In this document: positions 27,936-36,987 of the stretch, one piece after another | How the letters are laid out: each line of letters begins with the position of its first letter | How positions within the stretch are numbered: position 1 is the first letter of the stretch | DNA from: Duganella sp. BJB476 | Lineage (GTDB): Bacteria; Pseudomonadota; Gammaproteobacteria; Burkholderiales; Burkholderiaceae_D | Direction: 5' to 3' | Assembly: GCF_003416895.1 (NCBI RefSeq) | Contig: NZ_QVIO01000001.1 | Location: 1,736,001 to 1,800,000, forward strand | DNA length: 64,000 nt | The notes under the pieces: model-generated | The model's input: the letters and a program-made list of their open reading frames with translations, nothing else | Told to the model about the DNA's origin: nothing | Databases searched by the model: none | Made by a program: the position numbers and the translations under genes

Positions 27936-28667
27936 ATGCCCTCCCCTCTACTCCGCCTGGCCATGTGCGCCCTGCTGCTATGCCACTGCGCCGCCCGCGC
28001 GCAGGCCGTCGCCTGGCTGTGGGACGAAGCCCTGCTGCCCGCATGGTCGACGCCCGAAGCGGCAGTCCTGCAACGCCATATCCTGCTGACCGGCGACACC
28101 GCCCGCACCCGTCCGCGCATGCGCCAGCCCGCGATGCCGGCCGCCACGCGGGTGACGCCGGTGTTGCATGTGGAAGTCAGCACCGTCAATCCGCCGCAGG
28201 ATATTGAGGCCAGCCGCGCGATGATCGTGCGGGCGCTGCTCGATGCGGCCGCCGTCAGCACCTCCGGCTGGGTGCAGCTGGATATGGAGGCCAAGCCCTC
28301 GCAGCGCGAGTTCTATCGTTCGCTGGTCAAGCAGCTGCGCGGCGCGCTGCCGCCGCAGATCAAACTGAGTGTGACCGCGCTGGCATGGTGGTGCCGCTCG
28401 CCGGCCTGGCTGGACGGACTGGCCGCCGACGAGGTGGTGCCGATGTTCTTCCGCATGGGCCGGGACAGCGCCAGCATGCGCGCCATCGTCGAACAATCGC
28501 CCGCCACGCTGCACGCCAGCTGTCGCGCGGACAGCGCGGGATTCTCTCCGCAAGAACCGTTCACGCCGCAAGTCGCGGCCCGCTATCGCAAAACCTATTG
28601 GTTCGACCGCCACGCGTGGAAGCGCGCCGGCGCGGACCTGTCGCCGCTTTCAAGGAGCTCTCCATGA
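27936..28667 (+). CDS. DUF3142 domain secreted protein
   Basis: I choose the ATG at 27936, which opens a signal peptide (MPSPLLRLAMCALLLCHCAA); the longer frame would start with TTG. The 243-residue product carries the DUF3142 features VQLDMEAKPSQREFYRSLVK, LSVTALAWWCRSPAWLDGL and DEVVPMFFRMG. This suggests a TIM-barrel-like fold, with WVQLDME possibly at the active face. The biochemical role of the family is not known to me. Its stop overlaps the start of the next gene (ATGA), so the two products are likely made in fixed ratio. Confidence 0.82.
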   Translation: MPSPLLRLAMCALLLCHCAARAQAVAWLWDEALLPAWSTPEAAVLQRHILLTGDTARTRPRMRQPAMPAATRVTPVLHVEVSTVNPPQDIEASRAMIVRALLDAAAVSTSGWVQLDMEAKPSQREFYRSLVKQLRGALPPQIKLSVTALAWWCRSPAWLDGLAADEVVPMFFRMGRDSASMRAIVEQSPATLHASCRADSAGFSPQEPFTPQVAARYRKTYWFDRHAWKRAGADLSPLSRSSP

Positions 28668-31042
28668 CCACACTACTTCGTCCACTCACCATCGCTGCGG
28701 CACTGCTGGCCTGCGCCAACGCCGGCGCCAGCGGCGGCGGCGCCTGGGATTCCTACGTCAACCGCAGCGGCCCCGATATCGCGTTGAACCGCTACCAGGG
28801 CGGTGAGCTGGGCATCGTGATGCCGAGCTATGAACGGATGTACATGTACACCGCCTGGCGCAGCGTGCTGCTCGGCGCCGACGGCTTGAAAGCGGCGCCG
28901 AATCCGCAAGGCGGCCTGCTGCGCGCCATCGGCAGCCGTAACGGCGGTTGGGTCGATGCGTCGGAGGGCAAGAAGGTCTACGGCGCATGGCAGGCGGCCG
29001 TCAACGGCGCGTTGAAGCAGGCGCCGGTCCCGCCCAAGGACGACGACAGCATGGCCAATGGTTATCTGACTTGTCCGCTGGGCAGCTACACCTTCGCCAC
29101 CGCCACGCTGAACGACCTGGCGCGCCGCAGCGACGCCACGCCGGCCCGCCTGAACGCGTGGGTGACGACGCAGCGCCAGGTCTTCAAATTCTGCGGTGAC
29201 GATGCGGAAGCGCAGCGCAATCGCTTCGATGGGACCAAGCGCGTGATTCCACCGCCTGTGGAACTGCCGGCCACGGAAGCGCTGTACTGGCGCCAGATGC
29301 AGCAGTACCAGCTGGCGTCGGCCGCTTTCTACGGCGAGAACTACACGCTGAGCGGCAGCCTGTTCGCCAAAATCGGCGCCACCGACAAGCATCCGCTGCG
29401 CCATTGGGGCGAGTATCTGAGCCTGCGCTCGCAGGCGCGCGCCGCCGTGTTTGTGCCCGGGCCGAATCCGGAACAGGCGATCTGGCAGGAGCGGCTCGAC
29501 GCAAAGCGTGAAGGCCCGGCCGCCGCTGCGGCACGTTTGGCGGCGGCGCAGAAGAAGCTGGCCGGCATCCAGGCCAGCGCCGATCATATCCTCGCCAATC
29601 CTGAGCTGTCGTCGCTGCATGAAGCCAGCCGCGCCATCGTGCGCAGCATGCAGGCACGATTGACGCCATCGCTGCGCTTTGCGGAACTGAGCAAACTATT
29701 GGACGACCCGCGCACCAATCCCTACCTGGACGATCACCTGGGCGATTGGCGCGTGCTGGCCAACGATATGCTGCAAGCGCCGGTCGCCGAGCAGGCCGAC
29801 GCCCGCCCCGCCCTGCGCGGCAGCGCAGGCTTTATCGACTGGATGCAAACCATCCAGCAATGCCAGGAGTACCAGGCCAAGCCCGGCTGCGAGGTGGAGC
29901 GCGCGCACGCGGTCGAACTGTGGAACCGCTACGCCAAGGAAGGCAACAAGGCGCAGGCGCGCGTGTGGCTGCTGGCGGCCGTCCTGCTGTCCGAGAAGAT
30001 GACGCCGGAGCTGGAGAAGGCCGCGCTGCAGGCGCCAGCCACCACGCCCGAGTACCTGACCATGCGTTACGCGCTGACCCGCCACTACCGCTTGAGCAAG
30101 CAGGCCGACAAGGCGCGCTCGATCGCCGATGGCGTGTTGACCGGCCCCGCGCTGGCCACCAACAACTCCACCAGCGTGCGCAACCAGTTCCTGCAAGAGC
30201 GCTTTGCGGTGGCATCGTCGCCGGCGGACGCCGCCAACTATCTGCTGCGCGCATCGAGCCGCGATCTCGATCCCGATACCGGCGAGCTGTCCAAGGCCAG
30301 CGAGGAAGCCGGCGCGAACTCGGCCGCCGCCCGCACAGACATCGCCGCCGACGGCGTCCGTTGGCTCAACAGCGGCCTGTCCACCGCCGACCTGTCCGCG
30401 CTGGCCGCGAATACCAAGCTGCCCAAAGCCTTGCGCGTGCAGATCGCCGTCTCCACATGGATGCGCGCCGACCTGCTGGGCCAGGACGAAGCAGCGTTGA
30501 GCGCAGCCCTGCAGGTCGAACAGAACGCGCCGGTGCTGACGGCGGTGATGCAAAAATACCGCAAGCTGGCGGGCACGCCCGAGCACCATTCCTGGATGCT
30601 GGTGAACGCCTTGAAATACGGCTTGTCGCCGATGTACAGCTACTCCAGCGCCGACATCGCCGCGCGCGCGCCGGACGACACCCTGGCCGACATGTGGTGC
30701 AAGGTGCCGGCCAAAGCAGGCGAAAGCTACGGCGAAAACACCGAGGCCGAACACTCGCCGCCAATGCCGGACCTCGGCAACGCCGGCGCTCGCGACCAGG
30801 AACTGGCGCAGTTGTCCCGTCTGAAAACCGCTACCGGCTACCTCGGCGATTTCGTCATGCAACGCGCCACCGCCGTGCCGAACGATCCGGAACTGCCGTG
30901 GCTGCTGTACGTAACGGTGCAATCGACGCGCGGCGGCTGCCTGGACGCCGATTCCAAGACCCTGTCGAAGAGCGCCTTCACGCTGCTGCACAAGCGTTAC
31001 AAGAACAACGAATGGGCGCGCAAGACACCGTATTTCTATTGA
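28664..31042 (+). CDS. Large secreted protein of unknown function, coupled to DUF3142
   Basis: I take the ATG at 28664, preceded by AAGGAGC and followed by a signal peptide (MTTLLRPLTIAAALLACANA), giving 792 residues; the longer frame upstream is a shadow of the DUF3142 gene. The mature protein is rich in Ala, Leu and Gln with helical stretches, and its middle resembles TPR or solenoid arrays. A few Cys residues (YLTCPLGSY, FKFCGDD, IQQCQEYQAKPGCE) could form disulfides. I recognise no catalytic motif. The 4-bp overlap with the DUF3142 gene points to a shared function, perhaps envelope or glycan related. Confidence 0.75.
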   Translation: MTTLLRPLTIAAALLACANAGASGGGAWDSYVNRSGPDIALNRYQGGELGIVMPSYERMYMYTAWRSVLLGADGLKAAPNPQGGLLRAIGSRNGGWVDASEGKKVYGAWQAAVNGALKQAPVPPKDDDSMANGYLTCPLGSYTFATATLNDLARRSDATPARLNAWVTTQRQVFKFCGDDAEAQRNRFDGTKRVIPPPVELPATEALYWRQMQQYQLASAAFYGENYTLSGSLFAKIGATDKHPLRHWGEYLSLRSQARAAVFVPGPNPEQAIWQERLDAKREGPAAAAARLAAAQKKLAGIQASADHILANPELSSLHEASRAIVRSMQARLTPSLRFAELSKLLDDPRTNPYLDDHLGDWRVLANDMLQAPVAEQADARPALRGSAGFIDWMQTIQQCQEYQAKPGCEVERAHAVELWNRYAKEGNKAQARVWLLAAVLLSEKMTPELEKAALQAPATTPEYLTMRYALTRHYRLSKQADKARSIADGVLTGPALATNNSTSVRNQFLQERFAVASSPADAANYLLRASSRDLDPDTGELSKASEEAGANSAAARTDIAADGVRWLNSGLSTADLSALAANTKLPKALRVQIAVSTWMRADLLGQDEAALSAALQVEQNAPVLTAVMQKYRKLAGTPEHHSWMLVNALKYGLSPMYSYSSADIAARAPDDTLADMWCKVPAKAGESYGENTEAEHSPPMPDLGNAGARDQELAQLSRLKTATGYLGDFVMQRATAVPNDPELPWLLYVTVQSTRGGCLDADSKTLSKSAFTLLHKRYKNNEWARKTPYFY

Positions 31043-31099
31043 GTGGGATCAAACGCGGGAACGGGCATAGGATTAGCCTGACGAATCTGGAGGCGCGCC

Positions 31100-31552
31100 A
31101 TGCAAACCCTGGTCCAATCCCGCAAACACCCGAGCTACGACGACGATCTGGCGCTGTGGATAGACGCACAAGTCCAACTGCTGCTGGATCGCAGGTTCTC
31201 CGAACTGGACATGGAGAACCTGATCGCGGAGCTCGACGCTATGAAAAAGAGAGAAATAAGAGCGCTGAAGAATCGCCTGCGCGTGCTGATCATGCACCTG
31301 CTCAAATGCAGATACCAGCCTGAGCATCCGCAAAACAAATGGCGCGCCACATTGATCGAACAGCGAGAGCGTTTGGCAATGCTGCTGGAAGACAGCCCGA
31401 GCTTGCGTGCATCACTGCCCGAATATGCGCAACAGGCGTACCCGATCGCCGTCAAATTAGCGTCTGCCGAAACCGGCCTGCCGGCCCTTGCCTTTCCGAC
31501 AGAAAATCCGTTTTCCATCGATCAGATACTCGATCAGTATTTCACGCCGTAA
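31100..31552 (+). CDS. DUF29 family protein
   Basis: A 150-residue soluble helical protein matching DUF29: YDDDLALWIDAQVQLLLDRR, ELDMENLIAELDAMKKREIR, and LLKCRYQPEHPQNKWRATLI. The family is common in cyanobacteria and proteobacteria and often spread by duplication or transfer, but no function is established. The gene is convergent with the SulP gene and the two coding ends overlap by 11 bp. Confidence 0.85.
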   Translation: MQTLVQSRKHPSYDDDLALWIDAQVQLLLDRRFSELDMENLIAELDAMKKREIRALKNRLRVLIMHLLKCRYQPEHPQNKWRATLIEQRERLAMLLEDSPSLRASLPEYAQQAYPIAVKLASAETGLPALAFPTENPFSIDQILDQYFTP

Positions 31553-32990
31553 TCGCGACACCTGCTCGGTGCAGCAGTTGCTCGCAGCGCTGCGACAGGT
31601 GCTGGACCTGCAAGACCTTGCCCGCCTTCGCATACCGCTCATGCAGCGTGGACACCGCCACCACCGCCGAATGATCGACCAGCCGCAGATGACGGCAATC
31701 CAGCACCACCGCTGGCGGATCGTCCTGCACGTCGAACAGGTCATTGAAGTGCGTGATCGAGGCAAAGAACAAGGTGCCATGCGGGGTATAGCGACGGATA
31801 CCATCGGCGCCCAGGACGACGTCGGCGCGGATGTCGCGCGCGTGGCGCCAGGCGAAGCTGAGCGCCGCGATGACGATCCCGCACAACACCGCCACCGCCA
31901 GATCTGTCGCTACGGTGATGGCGGTAACCAGCACAATCAGCAAGGCGTCATGGCGCGGCACCTTGCCCAACACCCGCAGCGAACCCCAGGCGAAGGTCTG
32001 CTGCGCCACCACGAACATCACGCCCACCAGCGCCGCCAGCGGAATGCGCTCGATCAGCGGCGACAGAAACAATATAAACAGTAAAATCATTATCCCGGCG
32101 ACGGTGCCGGACACCCGCGTACGGCCGCCGGAACTCAGGTTGATCATGGTCTGGCCGATCATCGCGCATCCACCCATGCCGCCGAACAGGCCGGACACCA
32201 CATTGGCCGCGCCCAAGGCCACGCATTCACGATCCGGCAAACCGCGCGTCTCCGTGATTTCGTCGGTCAGGTTAAACGTCAGCAGGGTTTCCAGCAGGCC
32301 GACCAGCGCCATCAGCACGGCATACGGCAGCACGATGTGCAGGGTTTCCATCGTCATCGACACGACGGGGATCTGCCACGCCGGCAGGCCACCGGCGATA
32401 TGCGCCATGTCGCCCAGCGTGCGCGCCGGCAGATGCAGCAACTGCGCCACCAGGCCCACGCCGACGATGGCGACCAGCGCCGGCGGCAGCGCCTTGGTCA
32501 CGCGCGGCAGCAGGTAGACGATCAACATGGTCAGCGCCACCAGGCCGCACATCCACAACAGCGCATCGCCATGCATCCACTGCCCGCTTATCTTAAAGTG
32601 CTGCAACTGCGACCAGGCGATCACGATCGCCAGGCCGTTGACGAAGCCCAGCATCACCGGATGCGGCACGAGGCTGACCAGCTTGCCCAGCCGCAGCAGG
32701 CCAAACAACAGCATGATGAGCCCACTCAACACGACCGTCGCCAGAAAATACTGCACGCCATGCCGGGCGACCAGCGCCACGATCACCACCGCCATCGATC
32801 CGGCAGCGCCGGAAATCATGCCGGGCCGGCCACCGAACACCGCCGTGATCGTGCAAATGAAAAAAGCCCCGTACAGTCCAACCAGCGGATTCAGCTGCGC
32901 AACCAGGGCGAAAGCGATGCATTCCGGCACAAGCGCGAACGACGTGGTCAAGCCCGCCAACACGTTCCTGGAAAGATTAGTTGTCCACAT
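31542..32990 (-). CDS. SulP family inorganic anion transporter with STAS domain
   Basis: A 482-residue protein. The membrane domain has the SulP signatures FALVPECIAFALVAQLNPLVGLYGAF-like start (residues about 19-44), the substrate-binding region GMISGAAGSMAVVIVAL, and NVVSGLFGGMGGCAMIGQTMIN. A C-terminal STAS domain follows (PPAVVLDCRHLRLVDHSAVV). SulP proteins carry sulfate, bicarbonate or dicarboxylates. No sulfate-assimilation or carbonic anhydrase gene is adjacent, so the substrate is open. Confidence 0.92.
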   Translation of the reverse strand: MWTTNLSRNVLAGLTTSFALVPECIAFALVAQLNPLVGLYGAFFICTITAVFGGRPGMISGAAGSMAVVIVALVARHGVQYFLATVVLSGLIMLLFGLLRLGKLVSLVPHPVMLGFVNGLAIVIAWSQLQHFKISGQWMHGDALLWMCGLVALTMLIVYLLPRVTKALPPALVAIVGVGLVAQLLHLPARTLGDMAHIAGGLPAWQIPVVSMTMETLHIVLPYAVLMALVGLLETLLTFNLTDEITETRGLPDRECVALGAANVVSGLFGGMGGCAMIGQTMINLSSGGRTRVSGTVAGIMILLFILFLSPLIERIPLAALVGVMFVVAQQTFAWGSLRVLGKVPRHDALLIVLVTAITVATDLAVAVLCGIVIAALSFAWRHARDIRADVVLGADGIRRYTPHGTLFFASITHFNDLFDVQDDPPAVVLDCRHLRLVDHSAVVAVSTLHERYAKAGKVLQVQHLSQRCEQLLHRAGVAITA

Positions 32991-33120
32991 GGAAAGAAAA
33001 TAAGACTATAAGTGATGCGAAAACGCAACAGAGCGCGCATTTTACACGTCCATATTTGATTTCTCGTCGTTATGGGTGAAATGGCGCACATTCAATCGTC
33101 GGCGAGCCGGGCAGAATGGC

Positions 33121-33390
33121 ATGGCATACTATTTAACCCTAGCCAGCGTCACAGCCACCATGACTACTCTGATATCTGCCACCTACGCCCTGCAAAGACA
33201 GAAAATCGCCGTGGAGCGAACGCTGTATGCGCGTTCGGCGGAGGAATCCCAGCTGGCGGCCCGCTGGGCGCGGGCCTGGCATAAATTGGTCCAGCGCAAA
33301 CTGGACCAGGCCGAAGCCATCTCGCCAGCATTGCGCATGGACTACACGGGCTTCAGCATGCAACCCGCACCGCCGCGAGTACTGCACTAA
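33121..33390 (+). CDS. Small hypothetical protein
   Basis: An 89-residue frame starting at MAYYLTLASVTATMTTLISA, so a short hydrophobic N-terminus, followed by a charged helix (LQRQKIAVERTLYARSAEES). A longer start at 33076 adds 15 residues and another ATG lies at 33160. No family is recognised. It ends 5 bp before the left end of the RAYT element. GC content and codon use look like the host, so it may be real, but evidence is thin. Confidence 0.4.
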   Translation: MAYYLTLASVTATMTTLISATYALQRQKIAVERTLYARSAEESQLAARWARAWHKLVQRKLDQAEAISPALRMDYTGFSMQPAPPRVLH

Positions 33391-33395
33391 TCAAC

Positions 33396-34390
33396 CCGGG
33401 GTCAGGTCCCCCATTTGCGCACGAGCCCAACCGTATGCGAAGACTTGGGTCAGTTAAATTGCTGCGATTTGATGCTGCTCAATCGCCGCGCGCGATAGCT
33501 GGTTATCTTCGGAAGAATGACCAGACCGCTCAGAATTGAATTTCCCGGCGCGCTCTACCACATCACCACACGTGGCAACCGCAAGGCCGCTATCTACCGA
33601 GACGACACGGACCGCCTCGTATGGCAGCAAACCCTCAGCGAAGTGTGCAGACAATTTAACTTTGTTGTCTATGCATTCTGCCAAATGGGCAACCATTTCC
33701 ACCTGTTGCTAGAGGCAGTGGATGGAAATCTGTCGCAAGGCATGCGGCAATTGAATGGTGTCTACTCCCAGTATTTCAATCGCCGGCATGATTTGGTCGG
33801 GCATGTGTTTCAGGGGCGATATAGCGCAATCCTGGTACAGCGGGAAACGTATTTATTAGAGGTTGCACGCTACATCGTTCTCAATCCGGTCCGAGCAAAA
33901 CTGGTCACCACAGCGCAAGACTGGCCGTGGAGTAGCTACCGCCAAACTCTGACCTTAGCTACGGCTCCAACATGGCTCTGCGTCGATCGTCTCCTGGCCC
34001 ACTTTGACACCACATTCACCAGCGCGGCGGACTCTTATCGAAAATTCGTCGACGCAGGAATTGATTGCCCCAATCCCGCTAGTCAGATTCACAAACAGCT
34101 GCTGCTTGGCGATGGCGAGTTTATTGAGCAATTCAAAACACCCGATACATTGGCAGAAATGATCGGCATTTCGAGAACCCAGCGCAGCCTCCTGGCACCG
34201 TCGCTATCGGCGTTTCAGGAGAAATACACCGACCGCAATGAGGCAATGGCCCGCGCCTATGCCAGCAACGCCTACACGCTGACAGCGATCGCGCGCCACT
34301 TCGCAGTCTCCGTTTCGACGGTACGCCGCGCCATCGCTCTGGTCAAGTGATGCGACCGAGCCCATGCACAAATGGGGGACCTGACCCCGG
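33396..34390. mobile_element. RAYT element with 25-bp terminal inverted repeats
   Basis: The transposase gene is bracketed by inverted copies of a 25-bp sequence at 33396-33420 and 34366-34390. The copies begin CCGGGGTCAGGTCCCCCATT and differ at one base. Each end contains the internal palindrome GGGGTCAGGTCCCC, as expected for REP-like hairpins recognised by RAYT proteins. The 995-bp unit is complete, so it may have been inserted whole. I see no clear target duplication. Confidence 0.8.
33517..34350 (+). CDS. REP-associated tyrosine transposase (Y1/IS200-like)
   Basis: A 277-residue HUH transposase. The metal-binding pair is H60-F-H62 in QMGNHFHLLLEAVDG. The catalytic tyrosine is probably Tyr119 in ARYIVLNPVRAKLV, after GHVFQGRYSAILV. 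The C-terminus carries a helix-turn-helix-like segment (LTAIARHFAVSVSTVRRAIA), as in longer RAYTs. RAYTs act on single-stranded REP hairpins and are usually single-copy domesticated genes. The base composition is more AT-rich than the flanks. A GGAAG site precedes the ATG. Confidence 0.92.
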   Translation: MTRPLRIEFPGALYHITTRGNRKAAIYRDDTDRLVWQQTLSEVCRQFNFVVYAFCQMGNHFHLLLEAVDGNLSQGMRQLNGVYSQYFNRRHDLVGHVFQGRYSAILVQRETYLLEVARYIVLNPVRAKLVTTAQDWPWSSYRQTLTLATAPTWLCVDRLLAHFDTTFTSAADSYRKFVDAGIDCPNPASQIHKQLLLGDGEFIEQFKTPDTLAEMIGISRTQRSLLAPSLSAFQEKYTDRNEAMARAYASNAYTLTAIARHFAVSVSTVRRAIALVK

Positions 34391-34392
34391 AT

Positions 34393-36462
34393 TTAGAAGG
34401 TGGCGCGCAATTGCAGGTATGCCATGCGCGGCGAACCCACCATGCGGCCGGCGTTGCCGTCGACGTTGCGCGTGTAATAGCGCTTGTCGGCGATATTGTT
34501 GATACCGGCCATCACCTCATAGCCCGGCTTGCCCGGCATCTTCCAGCTTAACTGCGCATTCCACAGACGGAAGCCCGGCACCATGCCGTTGCTGCCGTTC
34601 GCCGCTTCCGGCACGGTGTTGGCCGTGTCCGAATACTGCTTGCTTTGATGCGTGGTCGACAGATTGGTCGACCATGCCCCGACTTGGTAGCGCGCGCCCA
34701 GCGTGTCGGTGTTGCGCGAATAAAACGGCACGTCCAGCCCCGCCGTGTCGCCCGAATCCTGGATCGCCTTGGTGTAGGTGTAGTTCGCGTAGACGTTCAG
34801 GCCGGCCAGCGCGCCGCCGTCGGCGAAGGTATAGTCGGCCGCCGTCTCGATGCCGTCGTGGTTGGTCGCGCCCAGGTTGCGGAACACGGCGGGCGTCGTG
34901 CCCGGCACTTGCAGGATCTGGTTGTCAAACTTGAGCTTGAAGGCGGTGACTTCGGCGTTGACCGCGCCAGTCTTCCAGCGCGCGCCCAGCTCCGCCGTCT
35001 TGGCCAGTTCCGGCTTGAGCGGATTGGTGGGTGTCTGCGAGTTGAGCTGGGTGTTCTGCACCGGCCCGAACGACGTCGTGTAGTTGGCGAACACGGTCAA
35101 CGCGCGGTTCACCAGATACGCCACGTTCAGCGACGGCAGCGCCTTGTTGTTGTCGGTCTCGAAGACCGATTTGGCGCTCACGTCCTGGCGCTCCGACTTG
35201 ATGTGCTCATAACGCAAGCCAGGCGTGATGCGCCATGCGCCCAGGGCGATGCGGTCGTCGACATACACGGCGTGCGCGTCGGTGCTGTTGACGAAGGTAG
35301 TCGTCGCACCGTTGACGCCGGTCTTCACGGTCTGGATGTAGTTGTTGTCGTCGCCACGCTCGCGCAGGTAGCGGTAGCCGGCCGTGACGTCGTGCGTCAG
35401 GCCACCGGTGGCGAAGCGCTGCGTGTAGCGCGGCTCGATGCCCAGCACTTCATAGTTGCGCGGCTGCCTGGTCAGCTGCGTCTTGGCCGCGTTGATCAAC
35501 GCGCTTTGACGGAAGCTGTCGCTGTAGTACGCCTTGACCTCGAATTCCTGCGTGGCCGACAAGGTGTTCAGGTAGCCGACGTCGGCACTGCGGCGGTCTC
35601 CACTCCAATAGTCGGTAGGCCGCGTGTTCTGGAACGGATCGGCGTCGTACTGCGCCACCGTCAGCCCGCCCGGCGTGCGCGAATTCACTTCGTAGTAGGA
35701 CAGCTTGGCGTTCAGCTCGCTGTGCGGATTCAGCTGATAGCGGAACTTCAGCGCCAGGTCGTTGACCTTTTCATCGCTGCCCGCGCGCCACTCGGTGCCG
35801 GCCATGCCCGAATACAGCACCGCCACGCCCAGCCCATTCTCCTGCTGGCTGCCGACGAAGGCGCTGTACTGGCGGTTCTGGCCGCCGTTGTTGAAGTCGT
35901 TGTAGCGGAACGACGCATCGCCGCTGACGCCCGGCGTATCGGGTATCGAACGGCTGCGGAAGTTGATGATGCCGCCGACGTTCTGCGGACCGTAGCGCAC
36001 CGCGCCGCCGCCGCGCACCACGTCGATCGATTCGATGTTGTTCAGGCTGACCGGCGCGAACGACAGCTGCGGCTGGCCGTATGGCGCCACCGCCAGCGGG
36101 ATACCGTCCAGCAGCACCGTCGAGCGCGGCGAGTAGCGCCCCGTCAGGCCGCGCACGCCGATGTTGAGCGAGATGGCGCTGCCGGCGGTGCCGGAATTGT
36201 CGGTGGACTGCACGCCCGGAATGCGGCGCATCACATCGCCGATGTCGGCGGCGCCGCTGTTGTCGATGTCCTCCTTCTTCAGCACGGTGCGGGCGCCGGC
36301 GAAGTTCTTGACGCTATTCTGCAAGCCCGAGCCCAGCCAGCTGCCTGCCACCTGGATCGACTCTATCGGTGCTGCAGCCTCCTGCGCGTGGGTGGGCATG
36401 GCCAGCAAGGAGGCGGCAACGGCGATCAGGGTAGGTTTAAACGGGATGGTGGTCAGCGGCAT
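34393..36462 (-). CDS. TonB-dependent receptor, FecA-like
   Basis: I start at 36462, where a signal peptide begins (PLTTIPFKPTLIAVAASLLA) and Ala-Gln-Glu follows the cleavage site; this gives 689 residues. The plug domain has KKEDIDNSGAADIGDVMRRI, SLNIGVRGLTGRYSPRSTVL and DVVRGGGAVRYGPQNVGGII; the 22-strand barrel ends in LQLRATF with terminal Phe. The plug sequence is like FecA-group receptors for ferric citrate and other iron chelates. There is no N-terminal FecR-signalling domain, so it does not drive a sigma factor itself. A candidate Fur box lies upstream. Confidence 0.92.
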   Translation of the reverse strand: MPLTTIPFKPTLIAVAASLLAMPTHAQEAAAPIESIQVAGSWLGSGLQNSVKNFAGARTVLKKEDIDNSGAADIGDVMRRIPGVQSTDNSGTAGSAISLNIGVRGLTGRYSPRSTVLLDGIPLAVAPYGQPQLSFAPVSLNNIESIDVVRGGGAVRYGPQNVGGIINFRSRSIPDTPGVSGDASFRYNDFNNGGQNRQYSAFVGSQQENGLGVAVLYSGMAGTEWRAGSDEKVNDLALKFRYQLNPHSELNAKLSYYEVNSRTPGGLTVAQYDADPFQNTRPTDYWSGDRRSADVGYLNTLSATQEFEVKAYYSDSFRQSALINAAKTQLTRQPRNYEVLGIEPRYTQRFATGGLTHDVTAGYRYLRERGDDNNYIQTVKTGVNGATTTFVNSTDAHAVYVDDRIALGAWRITPGLRYEHIKSERQDVSAKSVFETDNNKALPSLNVAYLVNRALTVFANYTTSFGPVQNTQLNSQTPTNPLKPELAKTAELGARWKTGAVNAEVTAFKLKFDNQILQVPGTTPAVFRNLGATNHDGIETAADYTFADGGALAGLNVYANYTYTKAIQDSGDTAGLDVPFYSRNTDTLGARYQVGAWSTNLSTTHQSKQYSDTANTVPEAANGSNGMVPGFRLWNAQLSWKMPGKPGYEVMAGINNIADKRYYTRNVDGNAGRMVGSPRMAYLQLRATF

Positions 36463-36496
36463 GGTGTAGGTGCGGTGGTGTATCAACAAGGTAAAT

Positions 36497-36515
36497 GATA
36501 ACACTTCTCATTCTC
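36497..36515. promoter_or_regulatory. Candidate Fur box between the receptor and DUF2946-like genes
   Basis: Read on the minus strand this 19-mer is GAGAATGAGAAGTGTTATC and matches the consensus GATAATGATAATCATTATC at 14 of 19 positions. It lies 34 bp upstream of the FecA-like receptor start and 35 bp upstream of the divergent DUF2946-like gene, so it could control both. Confidence 0.5.
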
Positions 36516-36550
36516 AAATGTAAGCGAGAGTATTTGTTATAATTGCCGCC

Positions 36551-36907
36551 ATGTTCAAACTTGCGAAACGTCGAACGCTGCACATCTGGATCGCCATGCT
36601 GGCCATCCTGTTCAGTGCGCTTGCGCCGACGGTTTCGCGCGCGCTGACGCCGGCCTCGCCGTATGGCTACGCCGAAATCTGCTCGGTCGACACCGCCAAG
36701 AAGTCCCCCTCCCCGGCCAGCAAGGTCATGGAGCACTGTGCGTATTGTGTCACGCACGGCGGCAGTTTCGCATTGCTGCCGCAAACCGTGGCCAGTTTCG
36801 CCGTCGTCGGCGGCCATGACTACTACCCGCCGCTGTTCTACAGTGCACCAAGGCCCCTGCATAGCTGGAGCGCCGCCAAACCGCGCGGACCGCCCGCACG
36901 TTCCTGA
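36551..36907 (+). CDS. DUF2946-like small exported protein
   Basis: A 118-residue protein with a basic N-terminus and hydrophobic helix (LHIWIAMLAILFSALAPTVS), then Cys44 and a C63-A-Y-C66 motif in EHCAYCVTHGGSFALLP. This is typical of DUF2946, found near TonB receptors and copper or other metal genes. It is followed 80 bp later by a TonB-dependent receptor. A TATAAT at 36538-36543 sits only 7 nt before the ATG and no ribosome binding site is seen, so the mRNA could be leaderless. Confidence 0.7.
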   Translation: MFKLAKRRTLHIWIAMLAILFSALAPTVSRALTPASPYGYAEICSVDTAKKSPSPASKVMEHCAYCVTHGGSFALLPQTVASFAVVGGHDYYPPLFYSAPRPLHSWSAAKPRGPPARS

Positions 36908-36987
36908 TCGTCTGTCGTACCCGCTGCCGCCAGCCGCGCCCCCGTGCGCGCGCAGGCGGCGGTCATCATCCCAACATCAGGAACACC

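Noticed and set aside
28385..28663. Upstream extension of the large secreted protein frame
   Set aside because: It overlaps the DUF3142 gene in another frame, and the ATG at 28664 has a ribosome site and signal peptide.
34645..36498. Plus-strand open frame of 617 codons
   Set aside because: Antisense to a clear TonB-dependent receptor; shadow composition.
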